This document shows, piece after piece, positions 38,404-50,195 of a stretch of 64,000 nt of DNA. Under the pieces are notes generated by a model that worked only from the letters and a program-made list of their open reading frames with translations, made no database searches and was not told where the DNA came from. The translations under genes were made by a program, and so were the position numbers. The number at the start of each line of letters is the position of its first letter. Position 1 is the stretch's first letter. The DNA lies in contig JAGPCY010000002.1 in NCBI GenBank assembly GCA_018057825.1, forward strand, positions 309,685-373,684. The letters are read 5' to 3'. This DNA is from Kofleriaceae bacterium (GTDB taxonomy: Bacteria > Myxococcota_A > Polyangia > Haliangiales > Haliangiaceae).

Positions 38404-39194
38404 TGCGCACCGCTCGTCGCTTCGCCCTGGCCCTGGCCTTCGTCGTCGGCACCGCCGCGGTCGCCGGCGCCCAACCCGCCGAGCCGGCCCACGCGGTCGA
38501 GGTCCCGGCCGATCCCGCGGCGGCCCCGGCCGCGGCCCACGACGGTCACGGTGGCGGCCACGGCCACCACGATCCGTCGAAGCACTACAACTTCTTCAGC
38601 CTGAGCTACCGCAACAAGGATCAGGCCGGCGGCAAGATGGGCGACGGCCTGGTCGGCGATGTGCCGGCCAGCGAGCACAACCCCGAAGAGCCGATGAGCG
38701 CGCCCTTCGTGCTCATGCTGCTCAACTTCGGCGTCTTGCTGGTGCTCCTGGCCAAGTTCGGCGGCCCGGCTGCGCGCAAGATGGCCGAGACCCGGTCCGA
38801 CGAGATCAAGAACGCCCTCGACGAGGCCGCCAAGCTGCGCAAGCAGGCGGCGGCCAAGCTCGACGAGTACAACGCCAAGCTGTCGCAGTCCGAGGCCGAG
38901 ATGGAGGCGATGCTGAAGGGCATGCGCGCCGACGCCGAGGCCGACAAGGCGCGCATCCTGGCCGCGGCCGACGCCCAGGCCGCCGCCGTCAAGCGCGACG
39001 CCGAGCTGCGCATCGCCGCCGAGATCCAGCGCGCCCGCGCCGAGCTGTCGCGCGAGGTCGCCCTGGCCGCCGCCACCGCCGCCGAGAAGCTGGTGCGCGA
39101 GAAGATCAACGCCACCGACCAGGCGTCCCTGGTCGACGGCTTCATCCGCGACGTCGAGGCCGCTGCCCTCGGCCGCGGCAAGGGAGCGAGCTGA
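38403..39194 (+). CDS. atpF: ATP synthase F0 subunit b with signal-peptide-like, His-rich N-terminus
   Basis: 263 residues. Residues about 100-118 (FVLMLLNFGVLLVLLAKFGG) form the membrane helix and the remainder is the long coiled-coil stalk (KMAETRSDEIKNALDEAAKLRK ...). The ~95-residue N-terminal extension begins with what looks like a cleavable signal peptide (ALAFVVGTAAVAGAQP), then an Ala/Pro/Glu stretch and a His-rich cluster (HDGHGGGHGHH). Ordinary subunit b proteins are about 160 residues and start at the membrane helix. The extension would lie in the periplasm. A similar form exists in related organisms, as far as I recall. It starts inside the previous stop. Confidence 0.88.
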   Translation: MRTARRFALALAFVVGTAAVAGAQPAEPAHAVEVPADPAAAPAAAHDGHGGGHGHHDPSKHYNFFSLSYRNKDQAGGKMGDGLVGDVPASEHNPEEPMSAPFVLMLLNFGVLLVLLAKFGGPAARKMAETRSDEIKNALDEAAKLRKQAAAKLDEYNAKLSQSEAEMEAMLKGMRADAEADKARILAAADAQAAAVKRDAELRIAAEIQRARAELSREVALAAATAAEKLVREKINATDQASLVDGFIRDVEAAALGRGKGAS

Positions 39195-39195
39195 G

Positions 39196-41312
<2,117 letters not shown>

Positions 41313-41313
41313 C

Positions 41314-42189
41314 ATGCCGTCGCTCAAGGCCATCCGCAAGCGCATCGGGTCGGTCAAGAACACCCGCAAGATCACCCGCGCGATGAAGCTGGTCGCGGCG
41401 GCCAAGCTGCGCCGCGCCCAGGACGCGATCATCGCGGCCCGGCCCTACGCGGCGGCGCTGTCCAACGTGGTCAGCGAGCTGTCGGCGGTGGCCGGCACCG
41501 ACGCCCACCCGCTGTTCGAGCAGCGCGACGGCAAGCGCGTGCTGGTCGTGGTCTTCACCAGCGACCGCGGCCTGGCCGGCGCCTTCAACACCAACATCAT
41601 CAAGCGGACCGAGGCCCTGATCCGCGAGGAGCTGGTCGGCTGCGAGGTCGGGCTGCGCCTGATCGGCAAGAAGGCCAACCAGTACTTCAGCCGGCGCAAC
41701 GCCAACATCGTCAGCTTCGACGGCGCCGCCACCGGGCCGACCGCGCTGCAGGTCGCGGGCGACACCGCCCACCGGATCATCGACGACTTCCAGGCCGGTC
41801 GGGTCGACCGCGTGGTGGTGGTCTACAACGAGTTCAAGAGCGCGATCTCCCAGGCCACCGTGGTCAAGCAGGTCTTGCCGGTGGTGGCCGAGAAGGTCGC
41901 CGGCGCCGCCGAGCCGACCGGGGTCGGCAAGGACTACGACTACGAGCCGAGCAAGGAAGAGCTCCTGACCCGGCTGGTGCCGCTGTACGTGCAGATCGGC
42001 CTGTACCGCGCGGCCCTCGAGTCGATCGCCGGCGAGTTCGGCGCCCGCATGAGCGCGATGGAGTCGGCGACCAAGAACGCCGGCGAGATGATCAGCAAGC
42101 TCACGCTGCAGTACAACCGCGCGCGCCAGGCTGCGATCACCAAGGAGCTGCTCGAGATCATCGGCGGCGCCGAGGCGCTCAAGGGCTGA
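41314..42189 (+). CDS. atpG: ATP synthase F1 subunit gamma
   Basis: 291 residues. N-terminal KAIRKRIGSVKNTRKITRAMKLVAAAKLRRAQ and C-terminal AMESATKNAGEMISKLTLQYNRARQAAITKELLEI helices are the conserved coiled coil that turns inside F1. FTSDRGLAGAFN is the conserved mid-region. It starts 1 nt after the atpA stop. Confidence 0.97.
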   Translation: MPSLKAIRKRIGSVKNTRKITRAMKLVAAAKLRRAQDAIIAARPYAAALSNVVSELSAVAGTDAHPLFEQRDGKRVLVVVFTSDRGLAGAFNTNIIKRTEALIREELVGCEVGLRLIGKKANQYFSRRNANIVSFDGAATGPTALQVAGDTAHRIIDDFQAGRVDRVVVVYNEFKSAISQATVVKQVLPVVAEKVAGAAEPTGVGKDYDYEPSKEELLTRLVPLYVQIGLYRAALESIAGEFGARMSAMESATKNAGEMISKLTLQYNRARQAAITKELLEIIGGAEALKG

Positions 42190-42236
42190 TCCCGCACGAG
42201 CTCTCCGACCACGCGGGCCGCCGCCCGGCGCCCTGA

Positions 42237-43732
<1,496 letters not shown>

Positions 43733-43733
<1 letters not shown>

Positions 43734-44140
43734 TGGCGGGGCTCGACGTCAACCTGGTCACGCCCAAGGGCGTGATCGCCCACGAGGCCACCGACGCGTT
43801 GACCGCGCCGGGCGAGGAGGGCGAGTTCGAGCTCTTGCCCGGACACACCCCGCTCCTGGCCGCGCTCAAGCCCGGCGTCCTCACGATCGGCGAGCGCACC
43901 CGCGCCCGCTACGCGGTGTCGTCGGGGTTCCTGCGCATCGATCCGACGGGCGCCGTCGAGGTGCTGGTCGAGCAGGCGGTGGCCGGTGGCGACATCGACC
44001 TCGACGCCGCCAAGGCTGACCTCAAGGCCAGCGAGGCCGAGCTGGCCCGGTGGGGCGACAAGCCCACCGACGGCGACTGGAAGATCCTCGTCAACAAGGT
44101 TGCCTGGGCCCAGGCCCGGGTCGACGCCGCCGGGCGCTGA
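43733..44140 (+). CDS. atpC: ATP synthase F1 subunit epsilon
   Basis: 135 residues. The beta-sandwich domain (VNLVTPKGVIAHEATDALTAPGEEGEFELLPGHTPLLAALKPG) is clear; the C-terminal helical hairpin is present (DLDAAKADLKASEAELARW). Its ATG overlaps the atpD stop (TGATG). It closes the F1 part of the operon; the a (atpB) and c (atpE) genes are not in this window, so the ATP synthase genes are split into at least two loci. Confidence 0.95.
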
Positions 44141-44313
44141 TCCCCGTTCGCGCGCTCGCCCTCCCTCTCGGATACCTGGCGGCCTTGGCCGCGGCGGTCT
44201 GGCTGGTCGCCTATCGGCCGCGCTGGTGGTTGGTCGGGGTGGTGATCCTCGTCGCGATCGGGGTGACGGTCGGCGTGCTGGCGCCAGGCGTCGGCCTGCG
44301 GCGGCTGCGGTAG
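44137..44313 (+). CDS. small two-helix membrane protein with no canonical start
   Basis: About 58 residues in good GC3 codon use directly behind atpC: two hydrophobic helices (LALPLGYLAALAAAVWLVAY and WWLVGVVILVAIGVTVGVLA) separated by RPRW. No ATG, GTG or TTG precedes the first helix after the atpC frame ends; a CTG at 44137 that overlaps the atpC stop (CTGA) would be the start, or the frame begins earlier inside atpC (ATG 44050). It could be an accessory protein of the ATP synthase or a non-functional remnant. Its stop is followed by repeat array 5. Confidence 0.4.
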   Translation: MIPVRALALPLGYLAALAAAVWLVAYRPRWWLVGVVILVAIGVTVGVLAPGVGLRRLR

Positions 44314-44315
44314 GC

Positions 44316-44542
44316 GAGTCCGAGTTCGAGGCCGAGGCGGAGGCGGAGACCGAGGCGGAGGCCGAGACCGAGGCGGAGACTGAGGCCGAGGCCGAGGCGG
44401 AGACCGAGTCCGAGACCGAGACCGAGTCCGAGACCGAGTCCGAGTCCGAGACCGAGTCCGAGACCGAGGCGGAGACCGAGACCGAGGCGGAGACGAGGCG
44501 GAGACCGAGTCCAAGTCCGAGTCCGAGGTGGAGACCGAGGCG
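44316..44542. repeat. hexamer repeat array 5, GAGNCC/GAGGCG type
   Basis: About 37 units of GAG[A/G/T]C[C/G] starting directly after the stop at 44311-44313 and ending about 55 nt before the next gene. This array carries more GAGTCC units than the others. Confidence 0.9.
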
Positions 44543-44586
44543 GCGGGTGGCGGGTCGTCGACGTAGCATCGCGGCCGATCGCGCTG

Positions 44587-44592
44587 TAGCGT
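44587..44592 (+). promoter_or_regulatory. -10-like TANNNT box close to a start codon
   Basis: TAGCGT ends 6 nt before the ATG at 44599. A second box, TAGCAT, lies at 44564. Confidence 0.4.
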
Positions 44593-44598
44593 CGGTGG

Positions 44599-45312
44599 AT
44601 GGATGTGACCCCCGGCGGTTGGACCGTGATCGATCGTGGTCGCGGCGTCTTGGCCCGCACCTATACGTTCGGCAAGCAGGGCACGTCGTGGTGCTTCGTG
44701 GCGCGCCTCGGTGACGGGCGCTTGATGGTGGTGAGCCCGGCCACCGGCCTCGACGAGGCGGCCTACGCCGAGCTGGCCGAGTTCGGCGAGGTCGGCGCCT
44801 TGGTCGCCAACAACGGCTTCCACTATCTCGGCCAGGCCGCGTGGCGGGCCCGGTTCCCGCGGGCGGTCGCCTACGCGCCCCCCGAGGCCATGGCCCGGAT
44901 CGCCAAGAAGGCGTTCGGGCTCGGCGGGTTCACGCCCCTCGGTGAGCTCGCGACCGGCGCCGACGTCGGCATGCGAGTGGTCGAGCGGACCAAGCTCGGC
45001 GAGTGCTGGTGCTGGGCGCGCATCGACGGCGGCTGGGCGTGGTTCGCCTCCGACACGCTGATCAACCTGCCGATCGTGCCGGGGCCGTTGCCGGTGCGGC
45101 TGCTCTTCAAGTGGACCGGCAGCGCCCCGGGCTTCCGGGTCTTCAACCTCGCGCTCAAGCTGATCGCGCGCGACAAGCCTGCGCTCTTGCGCCAGCTCCG
45201 CGCTGATCTCGCCGCCCATCCGCCGACCCTGATGATGCCCGCCCACGGCGACCTGGTGGTCGGCGCCCAGGCTGCGATCGTCGCCGAGGCGGCGATCGCC
45301 GCGGTCACCTGA
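44599..45312 (+). CDS. DUF4336-like metallo-beta-lactamase-related protein
   Basis: 237 residues, no signal peptide. VANNGFHYLGQAAWRARFPRAVAYAP in the middle and MMPAHGDLVV near the end follow the plan of DUF4336 proteins, which share the metallo-beta-lactamase fold but have incomplete metal sites. The classical HxHxDH is absent, so hydrolase activity is doubtful. It is followed after 16 nt by a sigma factor gene. Assignment is moderate and function unknown. Confidence 0.7.
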   Translation: MDVTPGGWTVIDRGRGVLARTYTFGKQGTSWCFVARLGDGRLMVVSPATGLDEAAYAELAEFGEVGALVANNGFHYLGQAAWRARFPRAVAYAPPEAMARIAKKAFGLGGFTPLGELATGADVGMRVVERTKLGECWCWARIDGGWAWFASDTLINLPIVPGPLPVRLLFKWTGSAPGFRVFNLALKLIARDKPALLRQLRADLAAHPPTLMMPAHGDLVVGAQAAIVAEAAIAAVT

Positions 45313-45328
45313 CCAACGGGCGGCCGCG

Positions 45329-46135
45329 ATGGAGCCCCGACCGCCCTGGCACGCGACCGTCGCCAGCCACCTGGCCGGCTGCGCGACCGTCGATCTCGCG
45401 GCGGCCCACGCCCACGTCGCCGCGGCCGTGGCCGCTGGGGCATCGGTGGTCCACGCCGCCGACCTGGCGCTGGCCTTCGCGGTCGCGGCCGGCGATCCGG
45501 TGGCGGCCCGCCGCTTCGAGGCGCTGGTCGGCCGCGACCTGGTGGCCTCGGTGCGCGCGGTCGATCGGACCCCGGCCTTCGTCGACGAGGTCGCCCAGGA
45601 CCTGCGGGTCAAGCTCACGGTCGGCGACCGCGGGGCGCCGCGGATCGCGAGCTACCGCGGCACCGGGCCGCTGGTGGCCTGGGTCGCGGTGGCCGCTCGT
45701 CGCGCCGCGCTGAACGCCAAGCGCGCCGCGCGGCGCGCGCCGGTGGTCGACCCGCTAGTCGAGCTCGCCGACCGCGAGCCCGATCCCGAGCTGCGCCACC
45801 TGCGTCAGCTCTACCGCACCGAGTTCCGCGACGCCCTGGCGGCGGCGCTGGCGGCCGCCAGCGATCGCGATCGCGCGCTCCTCCGGCTGCGCTTCGTCGA
45901 GGGCCTCGAGCTGGCCCAGCTCGGCCGGATGTACCGCGTGCACGAGTCGACCGCGTCGCGCTGGCTGGCCGCCGCCCGGGCCCAGGTCGCGGAGGCCGCG
46001 CGCCTTCACCTGATGGCCCGGCTGACGATCACCACCGCCACCGCCGACAGCGTCGCGCGCATGGTGGTCAGCGGTCTCGACTTGAGCCTCGCCCGACTGC
46101 TGGGCGCCGGCGCGGACGCCGCGGAGCGCGCCTGA
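45329..46135 (+). CDS. RNA polymerase sigma factor, ECF-like (sigma-70 family)
   Basis: 268 residues. A divergent region 2 occupies about residues 60-135 (AARRFEALVGRD ... FVDEVAQDLRVKL ... YRGTGPLVAWVAVAARRAALNAKR) and region 4 about 165-225 (LAAASDRDRALLRLRFVEGLELAQLGRMYRVHESTASRWLAAARAQV, a helix-turn-helix for the -35). The N-terminal ~45 residues are extra. It resembles the myxobacterial ECF-like sigma factors that often lie near kinase genes with an N-terminal zinc-binding Cys motif, as here (47537). It should redirect RNA polymerase to a regulon that cannot be named from sequence. Confidence 0.85.
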   Translation: MEPRPPWHATVASHLAGCATVDLAAAHAHVAAAVAAGASVVHAADLALAFAVAAGDPVAARRFEALVGRDLVASVRAVDRTPAFVDEVAQDLRVKLTVGDRGAPRIASYRGTGPLVAWVAVAARRAALNAKRAARRAPVVDPLVELADREPDPELRHLRQLYRTEFRDALAAALAAASDRDRALLRLRFVEGLELAQLGRMYRVHESTASRWLAAARAQVAEAARLHLMARLTITTATADSVARMVVSGLDLSLARLLGAGADAAERA

Positions 46136-46192
46136 CCGAACCGCCCCGGTCGATTTCGGTGCAAGCCGATCGGCGCCCGGTGTCGATCCGGC

Positions 46193-47488
46193 ATGAGAGC
46201 CCTCACCACCTTCGCCGTCCTCGTGTCGACCTCCGTGGCCTGCCTCGACGACCCCGCCGAGCCGCCCCCGACCGCCACCTCCCTCGCCGCGGCGGCGCCG
46301 TCGTGGTCCTGGCACCGCACGCCGGTGGCCGGCGACGTCGTCCACTACCAGGTCACCGTGCCGATCGGCGCCGAGCCCAACGCCGCGCTGCGCCTGCACC
46401 GGGTCGTGCGCGAGCGCGCACCGGGCGTGGCGCGTCGGACCGCTCAGGTCGCGGTCCTCCTGCACGGCGACTTCTCGACCTTCGTCACCAACTTCTTGCC
46501 GACCGCGGGCACGCCCGCGTCGCCGGCGCCCGGCCTGGCTCGCTACCTGGCCGAGGCCGGCTTCGACGTCTGGGGCCTCGACCGCCGCTGGGCCTTGCCC
46601 GGCCCGACCGACGACGTGTCCGACTTCGCGCAGGTCGGCGTGGCGCAGATGGTCGACGACACCCTGCTCGCGCTGACCGCGATCCGCGCGGTCCGCACCG
46701 TCGAGGGAAACCGCGCGGCGCGCCTGCCGCTGGTCGGGTTCTCCCACGGCGGTCAGCTCGCCTACCTGGTCGCCTCGGTCGACGCCGCGCGACCGGCCTG
46801 GGCGCGCCAGGTCCGCGCGGTCGCGGCCCTCGACTTCTACGGGGCGATCGATCCCGCCCAGCCCGACCTGCGCCAGTTCTTCTGCGACAACGCCGCCTTC
46901 ACCGACGAGGTGCTCGCGGCCGGCGTCACCGACTTCCCCAACGACTTCTTCATCGACCTGGGGGCGTTGGCGGCCGCCGCGCCATCGGCGCCATCGCCGT
47001 ACCTGCCCGACCTCGACAACCGGGGCGCCCTGGCCGTGGTGCTCGGGCAGACCTTCCTCTTCGCGCCGTTCTCGCCCTGGTATCACCTGCTGGCGCCGAC
47101 CGTCGACGCCCAGGGCGAGGTCACCGGCTACGCGGCCGTCGACGAGGCTGCGGCCAGCGCGTGGCTGGCCGGCGCGACCGCCCACCAGGCGGCGCGCGAG
47201 AGCGGCGACTTCGATCGCCTGCTGTGCGGTGAAGGCGCGATGCCCATCGACGCGCCGCTGGCGCGGATCCAGATCCCGGTCCTGTACCTGGGCGCGGCCG
47301 GTGGCGCCGGAGAGCTCGGCGTCTACACCACGACCCAGGTCAGCTCGACCGATGTGACCGCCATCGTCGCGCGGCGGCACCCGCCCGGCGAGGAGGTGCA
47401 GGACGTCGGCCACGGCGATCTGCTGTTCGCCGCCGATGCCGAGGCGCTGGCCTGGGAGCCGCTGCGCGCGTGGTTGGTCGCGCGGTGA
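46193..47488 (+). CDS. alpha/beta-hydrolase lipoprotein
   Basis: 431 residues. Short signal peptide with lipobox (STSVAC), Pro-rich linker, then an alpha/beta-hydrolase core: LLHGDFST (oxyanion region), GFDVWGLDRRW, VGFSHGGQLAYL with the nucleophile Ser (GxSxG), and VGHGDLL with the candidate His near the end. The acid is probably an Asp in the strand before it. It is an exported esterase or lipase-like enzyme of unknown substrate. It lies between the sigma factor and a kinase gene. Confidence 0.82.
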   Translation: MRALTTFAVLVSTSVACLDDPAEPPPTATSLAAAAPSWSWHRTPVAGDVVHYQVTVPIGAEPNAALRLHRVVRERAPGVARRTAQVAVLLHGDFSTFVTNFLPTAGTPASPAPGLARYLAEAGFDVWGLDRRWALPGPTDDVSDFAQVGVAQMVDDTLLALTAIRAVRTVEGNRAARLPLVGFSHGGQLAYLVASVDAARPAWARQVRAVAALDFYGAIDPAQPDLRQFFCDNAAFTDEVLAAGVTDFPNDFFIDLGALAAAAPSAPSPYLPDLDNRGALAVVLGQTFLFAPFSPWYHLLAPTVDAQGEVTGYAAVDEAAASAWLAGATAHQAARESGDFDRLLCGEGAMPIDAPLARIQIPVLYLGAAGGAGELGVYTTTQVSSTDVTAIVARRHPPGEEVQDVGHGDLLFAADAEALAWEPLRAWLVAR

Positions 47489-47536
47489 GCGAAGCACGAC
47501 GGTCCTGGCGGCGCGGGTTCGCGGTACACCCGTAGC

Positions 47537-50182
47537 ATGTCCGCGCCGCCCGGTGCCCGCGCGTGCCTGACCGAGGACGAGCTCCTCGCGCTGGCCACCG
47601 GCGCGCTCGCCGACGACGGCGCCGCCGAGACCCACCTCGCGAGTTGCGCGCTGTGCGTGGCTTTGATGGCGGCCGCGGCCCGCGCCACGCCGCTGCGCGC
47701 GTGGGACGCGCTGGTCGGCGCCACGCTCGGCCCCTATCGGCTCGACGCCCAGCTCGGCGCCGGCGGTCTGGGCGCAGTGTATCGGGCCTGGGATCCGCGC
47801 CTGGCCCGCGCGATCGCGGTCAAGGTGCTGCACGACGCTGGCGACGATGGTCGGCTGGTCGCCGAGGCCCGGGCCGCGGCGGCGATCGAGCACCGCGCGA
47901 TCGTCCGCATCTACGATGTCGGCGTCACCGACGGGTTGGCCTTCGTCGCCATGGAGCTGGTCGACGGCGAGACCGTGCGCAGCGTCCTGGCCGGTGGCGC
48001 GCTGCCCCCGGCTCGGGTCCGCGAGCTCCTGGCGACCCTGATCGACGGGGTCGCCGCCGCTCACGCCCGCGGCGTGGTCCACCGCGACCTCAAGCCCGAG
48101 AACCTGATCCTTACCCGCGACGGCCTGCGCATCCTCGACTTCGGGCTGGCCCGCTTCGTCGATGGGGACGCGGTCGACACCACCGGCCCGGGCGGCGGCA
48201 CCGCCGGCTACATGGCCCCGGAGCAGATCCGCGGCGGTTCGGTCGACGCCCGCGCCGATCTGTTCGCGATCGGCGCGATCGCCTACGAGCTGGCCACGGG
48301 TCGCCGCGCCTTCCCCGGCCCGACCGCCGCCGATCGTCTCACCGCGACCTTGCGCGACCGCCCGCCCGTCGACGGCCTGGGCGAGCTCGCGCCGATCGTC
48401 CTGCGTTGTCTGGCGGTCGAGGTCGACGAGCGGTTCCAGACCGCCCTCGATCTGGCGTGGGCGCTGCGGACCTCGGTCGTCCGTCCGGCGGTCGCGGCAC
48501 CGCCGCGCTGGTCGCGGCGGGCGATCGTCCTCGGCGGGTTGTCGACGCTCGCGGCCGGCATCGGCGGGGTGGTGGTGGGCCGGCGCCGGATCACGCGACC
48601 GCCGCCGCCGCCCGAGCTGCGCGCGCTCACCCACCGCAGCGGTCGGGTCTACGCTGCCCGCTTCACCCACGACGGTTCGCGCGTGGTGGTGTGCGCGGCC
48701 TGGGACGCCGAGCCGCTCGAGCTGTCGATGCTCGAGCTCAGCACCGGCGTCGCCGGCACCCTCGACCTGACCGGTGCCCACCTGGCCGCGCTGTCGGCAC
48801 GGGGCGAGCTGGCGCTCACCCGCGGCCATCGCTTCGTCGATCATCAGAGCGCTCGGGGCGAGCTGGTGGTCCGTTCTCTCCACGGCGGCGAGCCGCGGGT
48901 GGTCGCCGCCGACGTCCAGGACGCCGAGTTCTTGCCCGAGCCGCTGACCCCCGCGTCGCCGGCGCCCGGCGCCGACCCATCGCCGATCCGCGACGGCGCG
49001 CTCGCGGTGGTGCGGCCGAGCCCGCGCGGGTTTCGGATCGAGCTGCCGATCGACACGCCGCTGGTCGACGAGCCAGGCTGGATCACCCACCTGCGAGCGT
49101 CGCCCGATGGCACGCACCTCGCTTACCTGCGTCACCCCGGCACCAACGACGACTCCGGAGCCCTCGTGCTGCTCGAGCTGGCGACCCGCACGACTCGGGT
49201 ACTGTCGGACGGCTGGTCCAGCATCGCTGGCCTGGCGTGGGATCCCAGCGGCGATCGGCTGTGGTTCACGGCGGCGCGCGACGGCCTCGCCGCGACGATC
49301 CGGCGGGTCGACCTGCGCGGCCGGGTGGTCGACGTCCCCGGCCCGACCGCGGCGCGGGTCCGCCTCCACGACGTCGCGGCCGATCGCCGGATGCTGGTCA
49401 ACGCCGACGTGTGGCGGCTGCGGGCGATGGTCGGCGCCGCCGATCGCTCGGGCTCGGAGATCTCGTTCGTCGCCGATCTGTCGGCCGACGGCCACACGGT
49501 CGCGATCGGCGATCTCGATCACCTCGATCACGGCGCCGGCACCTACCTGGTGCCGTATCACGGCGGTCAGCGCCTGCGGCTCGGGCCCGGGTTCCCGATC
49601 GCGATCTCTCCGTCGGGGCGGCTGGTCGCCGCCAACTTCGATCGCGGGAAGAGCCCGGTGGTGTACGCGACCACCGATGGCAGCGTCCGTCGCCTCGAGG
49701 CGCCAGGCCTGATCACGGTCGGGCGCTGGCTCGACGAGGAGTCCCTGATCGGGCTGTTCGACGGCCAGCTCTGGCGCATCGGCTTCGATCGCGCACCGCA
49801 GGTGGTGGCCCCGACCGGCGGCCCGCTGGCGCTCGATCCGGCGCGAGCGCGCTGCGCCTTCGTCGATCCTGGCGGCGCCCTGCGCGTCCTCGACCTCGCG
49901 ACCGGCGCGATCCGGGCCATCGCCACCGGCCTGACGCACGTCGAGGTGTGCGGCTGGCTGGCCGCCCCCGACGCGATCGCTCTGCGCTCGACCACGATCC
50001 CGATCGAGATCGAGCGGGTCGACCCGATCACCGGCGCGCGTGCCGTGCATCGGGTCGTCGAGCCGCCGCCTCTCGGTCTGAAGGCGGTCGACGTGTTCGT
50101 GCTGCACGCCGATGGCGAGCGGTTCGCCTACAGCTACGGGCAGGAGCTGTCGCAGCTCTACTTGCTGACGCCCCGTGCCTGA
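47537..50182 (+). CDS. Ser/Thr protein kinase with N-terminal Cys motif and C-terminal beta-propeller-like domain
   Basis: 881 residues. An N-terminal HLASCALC motif (His-x3-Cys-x2-Cys) resembles the zinc-binding anti-sigma (ZAS) motif. The kinase domain (about 65-320) has LGAGGLGAVYRAWD, IAVKVL, VVHRDLKPENL and LDFGLA, all catalytic residues present. One membrane helix lies at about 328-348 (RAIVLGGLSTLAAGIGGVVVG). The outer ~530 residues have repeated blades with GTHLAYLRHPG, LAWDPSGDRLWFTAARDG and ISPSGRLVAANFD, i.e. a TolB/WD40-like propeller. With the sigma factor at 45329 two genes upstream it may regulate a transcriptional response; this is inference. Confidence 0.9.
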   Translation: MSAPPGARACLTEDELLALATGALADDGAAETHLASCALCVALMAAAARATPLRAWDALVGATLGPYRLDAQLGAGGLGAVYRAWDPRLARAIAVKVLHDAGDDGRLVAEARAAAAIEHRAIVRIYDVGVTDGLAFVAMELVDGETVRSVLAGGALPPARVRELLATLIDGVAAAHARGVVHRDLKPENLILTRDGLRILDFGLARFVDGDAVDTTGPGGGTAGYMAPEQIRGGSVDARADLFAIGAIAYELATGRRAFPGPTAADRLTATLRDRPPVDGLGELAPIVLRCLAVEVDERFQTALDLAWALRTSVVRPAVAAPPRWSRRAIVLGGLSTLAAGIGGVVVGRRRITRPPPPPELRALTHRSGRVYAARFTHDGSRVVVCAAWDAEPLELSMLELSTGVAGTLDLTGAHLAALSARGELALTRGHRFVDHQSARGELVVRSLHGGEPRVVAADVQDAEFLPEPLTPASPAPGADPSPIRDGALAVVRPSPRGFRIELPIDTPLVDEPGWITHLRASPDGTHLAYLRHPGTNDDSGALVLLELATRTTRVLSDGWSSIAGLAWDPSGDRLWFTAARDGLAATIRRVDLRGRVVDVPGPTAARVRLHDVAADRRMLVNADVWRLRAMVGAADRSGSEISFVADLSADGHTVAIGDLDHLDHGAGTYLVPYHGGQRLRLGPGFPIAISPSGRLVAANFDRGKSPVVYATTDGSVRRLEAPGLITVGRWLDEESLIGLFDGQLWRIGFDRAPQVVAPTGGPLALDPARARCAFVDPGGALRVLDLATGAIRAIATGLTHVEVCGWLAAPDAIALRSTTIPIEIERVDPITGARAVHRVVEPPPLGLKAVDVFVLHADGERFAYSYGQELSQLYLLTPRA

Positions 50183-50195
50183 GCGGCGCGCGTGG

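Noticed and set aside
45755..50107. 1450-residue minus-strand ORF
   Set aside because: Antisense to the sigma factor, the hydrolase and the kinase, which have clear domains; the ORF itself has no recognisable motifs and a shadow-frame composition (Arg, Gly, Asp, Val).
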